This document shows positions 1 through 5,641 of a stretch of DNA of 6,492 nt, in pieces. The stretch's first letter is position 1. Each line of letters starts with the position of its first letter. The stretch spans positions 2,878 through 9,369 of the forward strand of contig DUKX01000226.1 in assembly GCA_013329085.1 (NCBI GenBank). The letters run 5' to 3'. Source of the DNA: Methanofastidiosum sp. GTDB taxonomy: Archaea > Methanobacteriota_B > Thermococci > Methanofastidiosales > Methanofastidiosaceae. Made by a program: the position numbers and the translations under genes. The notes beneath the pieces were generated by a model. It was not told where the DNA came from and ran no database searches. It worked only from the letters and a program-made list of their open reading frames with translations.

Positions 1-194
1 GATGGAACTTCAATTGCTGCATACTTTAATCCTATTTTTACATCTATGTCCGTTATATTCATTGGTGGGGAGTCAAGTTCTGGATCATTTACTCTCCTTT
101 CTATCTCTTTTGCAAGAGCTAGTGGGGTGTGCCCGAACCTCTCGACTAAGTCCTGCAGTATCATGCTGTTTGGGGGATAAATAAAAACTTTCAT
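1..194 (-). CDS. mmp5: Methanogenesis marker protein 5 (Mmp5), N-terminal part; runs off the left edge
   Basis: Only the first 64 or so codons are present, because the frame stays open to the window edge. The protein begins [20 protein letters not shown], followed by [11 protein letters not shown] and, near residues 45-62, [21 protein letters not shown]. The KVFIYPPNS...LVERFGH opening is what I recognise as methanogenesis marker protein 5 (TIGR03271), a protein of unknown biochemical role found in methanogens and often encoded beside other mmp genes. The ATG at 194 follows mmp6 by only two bases. It is preceded by the ribosome-binding sequence AGGAGAAGGT (201-210), which lies inside the last codons of mmp6, so the two genes are surely co-transcribed and perhaps translationally coupled. 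Family assignment rests on remembered family features, not on a search. Confidence 0.8.
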   Translation of the reverse strand, partial: MKVFIYPPNSMILQDLVERFGHTPLALAKEIERRVNDPELDSPPMNITDIDVKIGLKYAAIEVP

Positions 195-196
195 AT

Positions 197-607
197 TTAC
201 ACCTTCTCCTTAATGGCCTTTTTTAGTATATCTACATCAACAGGTTTTTTCTTCTTTTTATCTATGGTTTTAAATCTTCCTTTTTTTAATACATTAGAGA
301 TAAGAGGCAATAATTTGTATTCTTCTTGCAAAAAATAATACCCAGGCCTTGCTCCACCGCCCCTTGTGGCCCTGCATCTTCTTTCATCCCCTATTGGGTA
401 AGCTCGGTGCTTTGAGAATATATCAGCATTAAATTTTTCCCTTACCTTTAGTGTGATATTCTCAACAACATCGTCATCCCCCTCTACCATGATGCCATAA
501 CAGGTATCTTTGATGTTCAAAGTTTTCCCAAGACTTACAATATAGTTAATTACTGTTTGAGGGGTTAATGATGAGGTATCAGCGATAACAAACATTCTTG
601 TTTTCAT
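197..607 (-). CDS. mmp6: Methanogenesis marker protein 6 (Mmp6)
   Basis: This is a 136-residue soluble protein. Its central block has the pattern I recognise from methanogenesis marker protein 6 (TIGR03272): [11 protein letters not shown] at 34-44, [15 protein letters not shown] at 66-80, GARPGY at 85-90 and YKLLPLIS at 97-104. A lysine-rich tail (KKKKK near 117-121) follows. The family belongs to the gene set conserved in methanogens and is suspected to help assemble or activate methyl-coenzyme M reductase, but no reaction is established. mmp5 follows after 2 bp. I chose the ATG at 607 because [16 protein letters not shown] matches the usual family N-terminus. The frame also extends to a TTG at 631, which would add eight poorly conserved residues. 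No Shine-Dalgarno is visible upstream of 607, and a TATA-like box about 26 bp upstream would make the mRNA leaderless. Confidence 0.8.
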   Translation of the reverse strand: MKTRMFVIADTSSLTPQTVINYIVSLGKTLNIKDTCYGIMVEGDDDVVENITLKVREKFNADIFSKHRAYPIGDERRCRATRGGGARPGYYFLQEEYKLLPLISNVLKKGRFKTIDKKKKKPVDVDILKKAIKEKV

Positions 608-628
608 ATCTGAATTAATATTTATTAA

Positions 629-667
629 CAATAAAAGAGTTTCGACTATAATCTACGTTGATATAAA
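629..667 (-). promoter_or_regulatory. TATA-box promoter region for mmp6-mmp5
   Basis: Two TATA-like boxes are visible on the minus strand. TTTTATTG at 629-636 is centred about 26 bp before the ATG at 607 and would give a leaderless mRNA, which agrees with the missing Shine-Dalgarno. TTTATATC at 660-667 is closer to the archaeal TATA consensus and would start transcription near 637, leaving a short leader. Which one is used cannot be decided from sequence alone. Confidence 0.45.
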
Positions 668-733
668 TAGAAGATATTTATTAAAATCATAAGTTTAACT
701 TAATAAGCTATGATTGGTTAATAGATAGAGGCC

Positions 734-749
734 TAATACAGTTGTATTA
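734..749. repeat. Perfect 16-bp palindrome upstream of mmp6
   Basis: TAATACA-GT-TGTATTA has two perfect 7-bp arms around a 2-bp centre. Short flanks AGGC (729-732) and GCCT (757-760) can pair outside it with an interrupted stem. It lies about 70-100 bp upstream of the possible mmp6 TATA boxes and about 45 bp past the methyltransferase stop codon. No T-run follows on the minus strand, so it does not look like an ordinary terminator. The size and symmetry fit a dimeric regulator's operator, but no regulator is known. Confidence 0.4.
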
Positions 750-791
750 CTTTAGTGCCTACTGTAAAGAAATTTATTTTCACCTATATCT

Positions 792-1436
792 TTACAACTC
801 TTTTTGTTTAGTGTGCTTTTTCATCGCCTTGATGATAGCAAAAACACCCTCACCGACATCAGGTTTTATTTCTTGAATTATATTTTTTAGATTAAAAACT
901 GTTTGTCTTCTATCAACTATTTCAAAATGAGCCAGTTTAAGTAGTTCTTCCATCTCTACGGCAGAATGAAATCTTGCATTTTTATAAAAGACATTAGAAG
1001 CTTTCTTTTCTTCATATATTTGTCCAAGAGGAGTGTTCTTATCTATAAATGCAACGATTAAGAATCCTCCTTTAGTAAGTATTCTATATGCCCCCTTAAA
1101 TGATTGAAGAATATCAGTGAAAAAACAGTCGACTGTTACCATCAAAACGAAATCATACATCTTATCGGAGATAGGTAGATTCTCTGCATATGCATTGATT
1201 GTGTTTATACCTCTTTCAATTGCTTTGTTTCTCATTTTTTCAGAAGGTTCGACTCCTGTTTTAATGCCCAGTGCCGATGCAAAGATTCCTGTTCCAACGC
1301 CTATCTCAATGCCTTCACTTGATTTAGGCAATAATTGCTTTATCGCTTCAATTTCGGACTTAACTATGTTATTATTTTTAACAAACCATTCTTCATACAA
1401 CTCGATATTAAGGCCAAAAATATCGTCTAAATTCAT
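792..1436 (-). CDS. Class I SAM-dependent methyltransferase, substrate unknown
   Basis: This is a 214-residue soluble protein with the Rossmann methyltransferase fold of the Methyltransf_11 type. Motif I is EIGVGTG (44-50). The acidic residue at the end of strand 2 that should hold the SAM ribose is Glu64 in GVEPSEKM. The AENLP segment (85-89) and DFVLMV (95-100) match motifs II/III, and ILTKGGFLIVAF (119-130) is the typical post-motif strand. The C-terminal part (LGQIYEEKK, 137-145; FYKNARFHS, 150-158) matches a recurring uncharacterised subgroup, so no substrate can be named. I chose the ATG at 1436 because GAGATG lies 5 nt upstream, giving the same register as neighbouring genes. The open frame reaches a TTG at 1478 but those 14 residues are not family-like. 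It has its own spacer on both sides and may be transcribed singly. Confidence 0.85.
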   Translation of the reverse strand: MNLDDIFGLNIELYEEWFVKNNNIVKSEIEAIKQLLPKSSEGIEIGVGTGIFASALGIKTGVEPSEKMRNKAIERGINTINAYAENLPISDKMYDFVLMVTVDCFFTDILQSFKGAYRILTKGGFLIVAFIDKNTPLGQIYEEKKASNVFYKNARFHSAVEMEELLKLAHFEIVDRRQTVFNLKNIIQEIKPDVGEGVFAIIKAMKKHTKQKEL

Positions 1437-1517
1437 TTGAACATCTCTTTTCCCGATATTGAAACATAATAAAATCAACGTGGAAAAATTTTTGAATAAA
1501 AAATCAATTAATATATA
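1437..1517 (-). promoter_or_regulatory. Spacer with possible promoter of the methyltransferase gene and T-run terminator of the DsrE-like gene
   Basis: On the minus strand TTTTTTATT (1495-1503) could serve as a TATA box, giving a start near 1473 and a leader of about 37 nt that contains GAGATG. The same T-run and the TTTTT at 1484-1488 are also the sort of oligo-T on which archaeal RNA polymerase terminates, so they could end the DsrE-like transcript. A second TATA-like box, TTTTATTA (1467-1474), would truncate the ribosome-binding site and is less likely. Confidence 0.3.
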
Positions 1518-1838
1518 TTAAAAACATACTACTTTGTCACTTTGTACAACAATGTCATAGACATCCTTCATTGTAGATAGTGGACACATTTCTGAATCCT
1601 TCTGTTTTCTTGACTTAATGCATGTTCCGCAAGCAAGTATTTTTCCGCCATCAGAAAGAAACTTTTCTGCCTGTCCAACTGAGTTGAATTTCTCATTTGA
1701 AGTTTTTTCATATTCGACTCCTTTTCCCATGAGAAAAATTTTAGTTTCATCCTTCTGCCCAAGGCAGAAATTCCCAAAACGAAATGCATTCCAGCATTTC
1801 TCAGCATCGTTTTCTGATATAATTATTCCAATTTTCAT
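1518..1838 (-). CDS. DsrE/DsrF-like small redox or sulfur-handling protein
   Basis: This 106-residue protein has the compact alpha/beta fold pattern of the DsrE/DsrF-like family. A first strand MKIGIIISENDAEKCWNAFR is followed by FGNFCL, the strand KIFLMGKGVE (33-42), and then GGKILACGTC (64-73) with a CxxC pair (Cys70, Cys73). The tail MCPLSTMKDVYDIV (84-97) contains Cys85 and ends DKVVCF. Family members carry sulfur or take part in sulfur relay and redox chemistry, and the CGTC pair plus Cys85 are the likely reactive thiols. Partner and substrate are unknown. I chose the ATG at 1838 because GAGG lies 6 nt upstream. The ATG at 1850 would add four residues (MREY) and destroy that ribosome-binding site. 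It starts 32 bp past the chelatase-like gene, on the same strand. Confidence 0.8.
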   Translation of the reverse strand: MKIGIIISENDAEKCWNAFRFGNFCLGQKDETKIFLMGKGVEYEKTSNEKFNSVGQAEKFLSDGGKILACGTCIKSRKQKDSEMCPLSTMKDVYDIVVQSDKVVCF

Positions 1839-1868
1839 ATATTCCCTCATGAAAAATTAAGGCCATTT

Positions 1869-1880
1869 ATTTAAATATAT
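1869..1880 (-). promoter_or_regulatory. TATA-like box for the DsrE-like gene, overlapping the upstream gene's stop codon
   Basis: ATATATTTAAAT on the minus strand spans the last codons and stop of the chelatase-like gene. Its centre would place a transcription start near 1849, leaving a leader of about 11 nt that just includes GAGG (1845-1848). Internal promotion is therefore possible, although read-through from the upstream gene is equally plausible. Confidence 0.35.
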
Positions 1881-3115
1881 CTGTTAAAATAAAAATAACC
1901 AACCCGAACTCTATCAATCTTCTCCTTAATCGCTTCAATCACAATCGGATCATCATTCCATGCTCCAAGATTAATAACTTCAATGTTATTGGGTATACCA
2001 CACTTAGAAATAAGTTCAGGCAGATCACACATGCTGTGGATGCTATCTGCACTAATTGCAGCTGAAAAATAAAATATCTTCTCTACTCCATTTTGTACTA
2101 ATTTTTGAACTGCCTCTGAGGTACAAGGTTCTCTAAACTCCATCCAGGCAAGGTCAAGATTCTTTCGATCGTATCCATCTTTAACAAATAATTCTAAAAC
2201 ATCTTTTCTAAATTTTATCTCCTGCTCTGTTTCAGTGGGCCATTCCATGTCCCACTCCTTCGGCTGCCCATGCCCCACAAGCAAAACTCCAACTTTTTTC
2301 TTATCGGCGCACTCTAGATGTTTGTTTACTCTTTCAACAAACATGCTCTGCAATATTTTTGAATCCCACAGTGGACCTGTAAAAGCAATCGAAACGCCGT
2401 AATCATCAAAATAAATTTTTCTGACTAATTCTTCACCTTCAGCTGTATGATTTGAAATAGTCAAGAATACTTCACTAACAATAATTCTGCTTGCCCCTTC
2501 ATTTAATACAGTTATAACTGTAGCGTCTGGCCTTGGCTCATCCTCTAAAAATGATAGATAAAATCTAGTCTGCCCATCTCCCTCTCTTCTAAATCGCTCT
2601 TCAAGGGATTTCATCATCTTTGTATGCATTTTCTTATGCTGACTAAAACCAACATGAATATACTTTTTCCTTAACATATAAAGAAAAATTGGCCTAATCA
2701 AAAATGGGATAAACTTAATCTTCTGCCCGTCAAATTCTCTAAATTGATTTATCCACCCTATTGGATTATAATCTTCAGGCTCACCATGAGCAAAATAAAT
2801 TATGGCTGTATGCCCTTTGCCTTTATCACCTTTTTTCCTAGTAAGCTCGGGAACATGTCTATGATCCTTCATTGAAAGTATTTTAACAGTCATTACATAA
2901 TACCCAACTAAAATAGAAACAAGGCATAGACCTACAAAAATAATGCCCAATCCACTAAAATTAAAATAAATAAGAAAGACAAAAATAATAAATTCAGAAA
3001 ATAACAACAGAGAATATATCCTAATCTTACTCTGATGGACTGTCAGGAATTTAACCACAGTAACTCCAATCAAAAAGCCAATGATGAGTGTAATCAGAGA
3101 TAAAATAGTATTAAT
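1871..3115 (-). CDS. Membrane-anchored two-lobed class II chelatase-like protein (CbiX/ferrochelatase fold); probable AUU start
   Basis: The predicted product has 414 residues. Three hydrophobic segments (about 3-24, 32-53, 55-78) precede a basic linker (KDHRHVPELTRKKGDKGKG), then two related chelatase-like lobes at roughly 103-259 and 274-409. Lobe 1 opens with AIIYFAHGEP and lobe 2 with VGVLLVGHGQP, so each keeps the His-Gly turn of class II chelatases. Each also has a later His followed by Glu: NHTAEGEE (222-229) and ISADSIHSMCDLPEL (354-368), resembling the ferrochelatase His...Glu metal site. This points to metal insertion into, or handling of, a tetrapyrrole at the membrane, but the substrate is unknown. 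It is not the short nickel chelatase CfbA. No ATG or GTG exists at the N-terminus. A TTG at 3073 would cut the first membrane segment in half and lacks a ribosome-binding site. ATT at 3115 has GAGG 7 nt upstream. ATT at 3151 is a second candidate. Confidence 0.75.
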   Translation of the reverse strand: MNTILSLITLIIGFLIGVTVVKFLTVHQSKIRIYSLLLFSEFIIFVFLIYFNFSGLGIIFVGLCLVSILVGYYVMTVKILSMKDHRHVPELTRKKGDKGKGHTAIIYFAHGEPEDYNPIGWINQFREFDGQKIKFIPFLIRPIFLYMLRKKYIHVGFSQHKKMHTKMMKSLEERFRREGDGQTRFYLSFLEDEPRPDATVITVLNEGASRIIVSEVFLTISNHTAEGEELVRKIYFDDYGVSIAFTGPLWDSKILQSMFVERVNKHLECADKKKVGVLLVGHGQPKEWDMEWPTETEQEIKFRKDVLELFVKDGYDRKNLDLAWMEFREPCTSEAVQKLVQNGVEKIFYFSAAISADSIHSMCDLPELISKCGIPNNIEVINLGAWNDDPIVIEAIKEKIDRVRVGYFYFNRYI

Positions 3116-3170
3116 CCAATCCCCTCTTAGATCATTATTTTCAGTTTCAATTAAATAAGTTTTTATTAGT

Positions 3171-3178
3171 TTAATAAA
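3171..3178 (-). promoter_or_regulatory. TATA box for the chelatase-like gene
   Basis: TTTATTAA on the minus strand is centred near 3174.5, predicting a transcription start near 3149. That gives either a leader of about 35 nt with GAGG before the ATT at 3115, or a nearly leaderless start at the ATT at 3151. It lies back to back with the box for the plus-strand PHP gene, 11 bp apart. Confidence 0.45.
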
Positions 3179-3189
3179 TCAGAAAGTCA

Positions 3190-3197
3190 TTTAAATT
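3190..3197 (+). promoter_or_regulatory. TATA box for the PHP gene, giving a leaderless mRNA
   Basis: TTTAAATT is centred about 25 bp before the ATG at 3218, the usual distance from an archaeal TATA box to the transcription start. The purine-rich AGAAAG just upstream could act as a BRE. The sequence immediately before the ATG is a T-run with no Shine-Dalgarno, so a leaderless transcript beginning at or next to the ATG is the simplest reading. Confidence 0.55.
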
Positions 3198-3217
3198 AAT
3201 TATATTTCTTTTTTTTA

Positions 3218-4030
3218 ATGAAAGTAGATTTACATGTTCACACAACTGCATCGGATGGACTGCTCTCCCCGACAGATATCATAGCCAAGGCTAAAGAAAG
3301 TGGATTAAACACAATAGCTATTGCAGACCACGACACAATTGATGGTATACCTGAAGGTATGAAGGCTGCAAATGAAAAAGGGATAAGACTAATACCCGCC
3401 CTTGAAATCAGCGCAAAACACGAGAAACAGGTTCATATGCTTGGCTATTTCGTAGATTACACGGATCTAAAGTTTCAGAGCTTTGTAAACAAACTGAAAA
3501 ATTCAAGAGAGGAAAGAAATCAAAAAATGCTAAAGAAATTGGGAAATTTAGGCTTTGAAATAACGATGGAAGAGCTAAAAGCTAGCGCAGATGGGAACAT
3601 TGGCAGACCCCACATTGCAGATCTAATGGTGAAAAAAGGTTATGTGTCTACTTTCGCTGAAGCATTTGAAAAATACATTGGAAATGATAAACCTTGCTAT
3701 GTGCCAAAAGTAAGGCCAGATATAAGAAAGGCCATTGAATTAATTAAAAAATACAAAGGTGTACCTGTACTTGCCCACCCAAAGTATACTTTTTTAGAAG
3801 ATGAAGATCTTGAAAACTTCATAGCTTATTTATCTGATATCGGCCTTGGAGGGCTTGAAGTCTACTACTCAAAGCACACTAAAGAAGAAGAGTCAAAGTA
3901 TCTGAAACTTGCAGAAAAATACTCGCTCATTCCAACAGCAGGATCAGACTACCACAGGGAAGGCGATCAATTCGGGATGGAGCTAAAAAAAGAGTATTTA
4001 GAAAAATTATTATCACTGAAGGATCTCTAA
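3218..4030 (+). CDS. PHP-domain phosphoesterase, TrpH/RNase AM (YciV)-like
   Basis: This 270-residue protein is full length for the family. All metal-site motifs of a PHP phosphoesterase are present: His6 and His8 (DLHVHTTASDG), Asp13, His38 with Asp39 (IADHDT), Glu63 (ALEIS), His73 (HMLGYF), His132 (GRPHIAD), His187 (LAHPK), and Asp244 with His246 (GSDYH). The region between about 85 and 180 is the helical insert that holds the GRPHIA motif and the YIGNDKPCYVP loop. Bacterial relatives hydrolyse 3',5'-nucleoside bisphosphates and trim RNA 5' ends exonucleolytically. The same phosphoesterase chemistry with a three-metal centre is expected here, but the archaeal substrate is inferred. It is the only plus-strand gene of the window, appears leaderless, and its last 18 bp overlap the convergent LOG-like gene. 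Confidence 0.9.
   Translation: MKVDLHVHTTASDGLLSPTDIIAKAKESGLNTIAIADHDTIDGIPEGMKAANEKGIRLIPALEISAKHEKQVHMLGYFVDYTDLKFQSFVNKLKNSREERNQKMLKKLGNLGFEITMEELKASADGNIGRPHIADLMVKKGYVSTFAEAFEKYIGNDKPCYVPKVRPDIRKAIELIKKYKGVPVLAHPKYTFLEDEDLENFIAYLSDIGLGGLEVYYSKHTKEEESKYLKLAEKYSLIPTAGSDYHREGDQFGMELKKEYLEKLLSLKDL
3985..3991 (-). terminator. Possible oligo-T terminator of the rpa operon
   Basis: On the minus strand a T7 run lies 22 nt past the stop codon of the LOG-like gene, with a T5 run (4002-4006) between. Both fall inside the 3' end of the convergent PHP gene, where they correspond to Lys codons. They could end the rpa transcript, but A-rich coding sequence alone would produce them. Confidence 0.25.
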
Positions 4031-4552
4031 CGCTTCAATTATTTTTTCAACTAAAATATTAGGATCATCTGAAGAAAAAACATTTTCATTTGATTTGCCC
4101 ATTTTTCTTAAGACATCTAAAAAGAGATCAGATGCACCACCAGTTCCTAATACCAACCCAATAATTTTTTTCTCATCATAGGCTATTGTGAGCTCATTTA
4201 GAGTACCAATCATTCCCTGAACAGAGATAACTGCATCGCAACTTCTGACAAGGGTAACATTTCTCCCTTTGTACCCAGAACCTGTGAATACGAGAGAATC
4301 AAAAACATCAGGAGGATATTTATAATCCTCAACATGCTCTTTGAAATTTATTGCAGGAGACACTCCAACTGTTTTTCCGCCAACTTCTTTTGCGCCCATT
4401 GTGGCTTCAAATGGCAGCCCTGGACAAGCACCTGAAAAAAGTACCAGATTATTTTTTGCAATGGCCCTTCCAAGCTCTCTTGCAGCAAGCCTTACATCAC
4501 TCCCTATGCTACCGCTTGCAGAGCCGATAACTCCTATCTGGTATCTCCTAAT
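4013..4552 (-). CDS. LOG-family / TIGR00725-like Rossmann nucleotide-binding protein; probable AUU start
   Basis: The full product is 179 residues. It opens YQIGVIGSASGSIG (4-17), a Rossmann strand and glycine loop, followed by LFSGACPGLPFEATMGAKEVGG (38-59), in the position of the LOG substrate loop. Then come GYKGRNVTLVRSCDAVISV (93-111) and QGMIGTLNE (112-120). The last block aligns with the PGGxGTxxE motif of LOG/lysine-decarboxylase-like proteins. The GT and Glu120 are kept but Pro-Gly is replaced by Gln-Gly. Arg97 or Arg103 could be the partner arginine. Relatives bind or hydrolyse nucleoside 5'-monophosphates, but the altered motif makes catalysis uncertain. The first ATG (4399) would delete the first Rossmann unit, and no ATG, GTG or TTG lies upstream in frame. 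ATT at 4552 follows AAGGGGG (4561-4567) by 8 nt and gives the family N-terminus. It is the fourth gene of the rpa operon, 13 bp after rpa32. Confidence 0.8.
   Translation of the reverse strand: MRRYQIGVIGSASGSIGSDVRLAARELGRAIAKNNLVLFSGACPGLPFEATMGAKEVGGKTVGVSPAINFKEHVEDYKYPPDVFDSLVFTGSGYKGRNVTLVRSCDAVISVQGMIGTLNELTIAYDEKKIIGLVLGTGGASDLFLDVLRKMGKSNENVFSSDDPNILVEKIIEALEILQ
4042..4047 (+). terminator. Possible oligo-T terminator of the PHP gene
   Basis: A run of six T lies 12 nt past the PHP stop codon, with no stem-loop before it, the form of many archaeal terminators. It lies within the convergent LOG-like gene, where the antisense codons include Lys residues (IEALEILQ region), so the run may simply reflect coding sequence. 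Confidence 0.3.
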
Positions 4553-4565
4553 ACTAAATCCCCCT

Positions 4566-5333
4566 TCAGATGGCCTTCTTGAAGTAGTTCACTCTGGGCT
4601 CATAAAGGTCTCCCCTTGAAAGGAGTTCCCTTACAGCGTTATCAATGTCGTCTGCTAGATAATCATCTTTTAGCTCGTAAAGTATGAGGTCAAGGACTAC
4701 TCCATCCCCTTCATCAAGCTTTTCTAGAGCCTCCATCACCCTTGATTCAATTGCCGTGTCAGAATCAAAGATACGGCTTTCTTCTGCATTTTCCACTAGA
4801 TAGTTAAGCTCCTCGATGGCATCTATTAGGTCAGGATTTATCCCCTCTTTTTTGGCGCGGTCCATTGCCTTTCTCACATTCTTTTCTTCGTCGTATATTT
4901 TCTGGGCCATTTTGAAATATTTCTTCTGTCTGATTGTAGTAAGAACAGCTTCAGCCCTGTGAAGTGTCAACATGTTCGGGGAAACAACAGATAATACTTC
5001 AAGATTAAGCTGCTTTTTACCCTGCCACTCACTGAGTTTTGCCATGAACTGGACAAGGTTCCCTTTCTTAATCGGCATTAGAAGCTTGGTATTCTCCCTA
5101 AATGCAAGGGCAACTATACTCTGTGTTCCATCATCTAAGAAAACAGAGCCATAAGTACCATCCTCTGATAACCTGGGCTCTGCCATTATAGTTGCGACAC
5201 CTTTTAGCCTGTAAACCTTTAATCCGTCTTGAGTGATAACATAATTAGTTGCAAAATCATCCTCTGGTTTTACAAAATAACCTTTGTGAATCTCAGCCAG
5301 AGAAAGTCTTGAAGATGGCATCCTCTTTTTCAT
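4566..5333 (-). CDS. RPA32-like subunit of archaeal replication protein A (COG3390)
   Basis: This is a 255-residue protein of the archaeal RPA32 / RPA-associated type. Residues about 40-117 form an OB fold (YRLKGVATIMAEPRLS, SVFLDDGTQSIVALAF, KKGNLVQFMAKLSEW). The middle (120-200) is helical and charged. The C-terminus (about 205-252, GVVLDLILYELKDDYLADDI then ELLSRGDLYEPR) reads as a winged helix. In Pyrococcus the equivalent subunit joins RPA41 and RPA14 in a heterotrimer that coats single-stranded DNA and interacts with replication and recombination proteins. The same role is expected here. Its ATG overlaps the rpa14 stop as ATGA, and a strong ribosome-binding site GGAGG lies 7 nt upstream (5341-5345). 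Confidence 0.85.
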   Translation of the reverse strand: MKKRMPSSRLSLAEIHKGYFVKPEDDFATNYVITQDGLKVYRLKGVATIMAEPRLSEDGTYGSVFLDDGTQSIVALAFRENTKLLMPIKKGNLVQFMAKLSEWQGKKQLNLEVLSVVSPNMLTLHRAEAVLTTIRQKKYFKMAQKIYDEEKNVRKAMDRAKKEGINPDLIDAIEELNYLVENAEESRIFDSDTAIESRVMEALEKLDEGDGVVLDLILYELKDDYLADDIDNAVRELLSRGDLYEPRVNYFKKAI

Positions 5334-5641
5334 TGGTAGACCTCCTTCTCAATCTGCTGAACTTTTCTAAAGAGGTCAAGATTGAAATCAGTAAAATCTT
5401 GGATGATCTCAGAGTCAACAATTATCTGTCCTCCTTCCTTGTAGGGGCTTCCTACAACTCTTAGAATCTTTTCCATGTCATATAGATTATCTGATGAAAC
5501 GCTTACCGCCCCTGTTCCATCATCTACGATCAGCATGTAGGTTGAGGGATCTATAGATACAACTACGCCTACGAAGGAAACTAAAGTTTCATCTCCCCTG
5601 ATTTCACGTATCTCTTTCTCAATAGAGTAATTTTGCTTCAT
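5330..5641 (-). CDS. RPA14-like OB-fold subunit of archaeal replication protein A
   Basis: This 103-residue protein is made almost wholly of one OB fold: TLVSFVGVVVSIDPSTYMLI (19-38), VDDGTGAVSVSS (39-50), then a helix (DMEKILRVVG) and GGQIIVDSEIIQDF (70-83). The C-terminal helix FNLDLFRKVQQIEKEVY probably packs against its partners as in the trimer core of RPA. Size, order and neighbours match the small RPA14 subunit of Thermococcales. It would be a structural part of the single-stranded-DNA-binding trimer. It overlaps both neighbours by ATGA, and GGAG lies 5 nt before its ATG, so equimolar, coupled translation is likely. Confidence 0.85.
   Translation of the reverse strand: MKQNYSIEKEIREIRGDETLVSFVGVVVSIDPSTYMLIVDDGTGAVSVSSDNLYDMEKILRVVGSPYKEGGQIIVDSEIIQDFTDFNLDLFRKVQQIEKEVYQ

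Larger units (their letters stand above)
608..791. other. Non-coding spacer between methyltransferase gene and mmp6
   Basis: This AT-rich stretch shows no credible ORF. It holds the mmp6 promoter, the palindrome at 734-749, an 11-bp near-palindrome AAGTTTAACTT (691-701), and a 7-bp inverted repeat AATCATA (685-691) / TATGATT (709-715) that encloses it. Nothing resembles a tRNA or a known riboswitch. Confidence 0.5.

Noticed and set aside
1240..1262. T-arm-like GGTTCGACTCC, possible tRNA
   Set aside because: There is no acceptor stem or anticodon arm around it, and it encodes the GVEPSE segment of the methyltransferase in the antisense direction.
1117..1440. 107-codon plus-strand open frame
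   Set aside because: It is antisense to the methyltransferase gene, whose protein has clear family motifs; no ribosome-binding site or recognisable domain is seen in the plus-strand frame.
1484..1493. AAAAATTTTT palindrome
   Set aside because: Such a short A/T palindrome is expected by chance in AT-rich spacer; its T-run is only noted as a weak terminator candidate.
1568..1860. Open frames of 79 and 80 codons on both strands over the DsrE-like gene
   Set aside because: They are out of frame with the CGTC-containing protein and show no family pattern.
4013..4399. LOG-like gene as a 128-residue protein or a decayed pseudogene
   Set aside because: Conserved family sequence continues in frame upstream of 4399 without a stop and has a ribosome-binding site at the right distance, so the gene is intact with an unusual start.
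4341..4619. 92-codon plus-strand open frame
   Set aside because: It is antisense to the N-terminal half of the LOG-like gene and the end of rpa32. The opposite strand encodes the conserved Rossmann motif.
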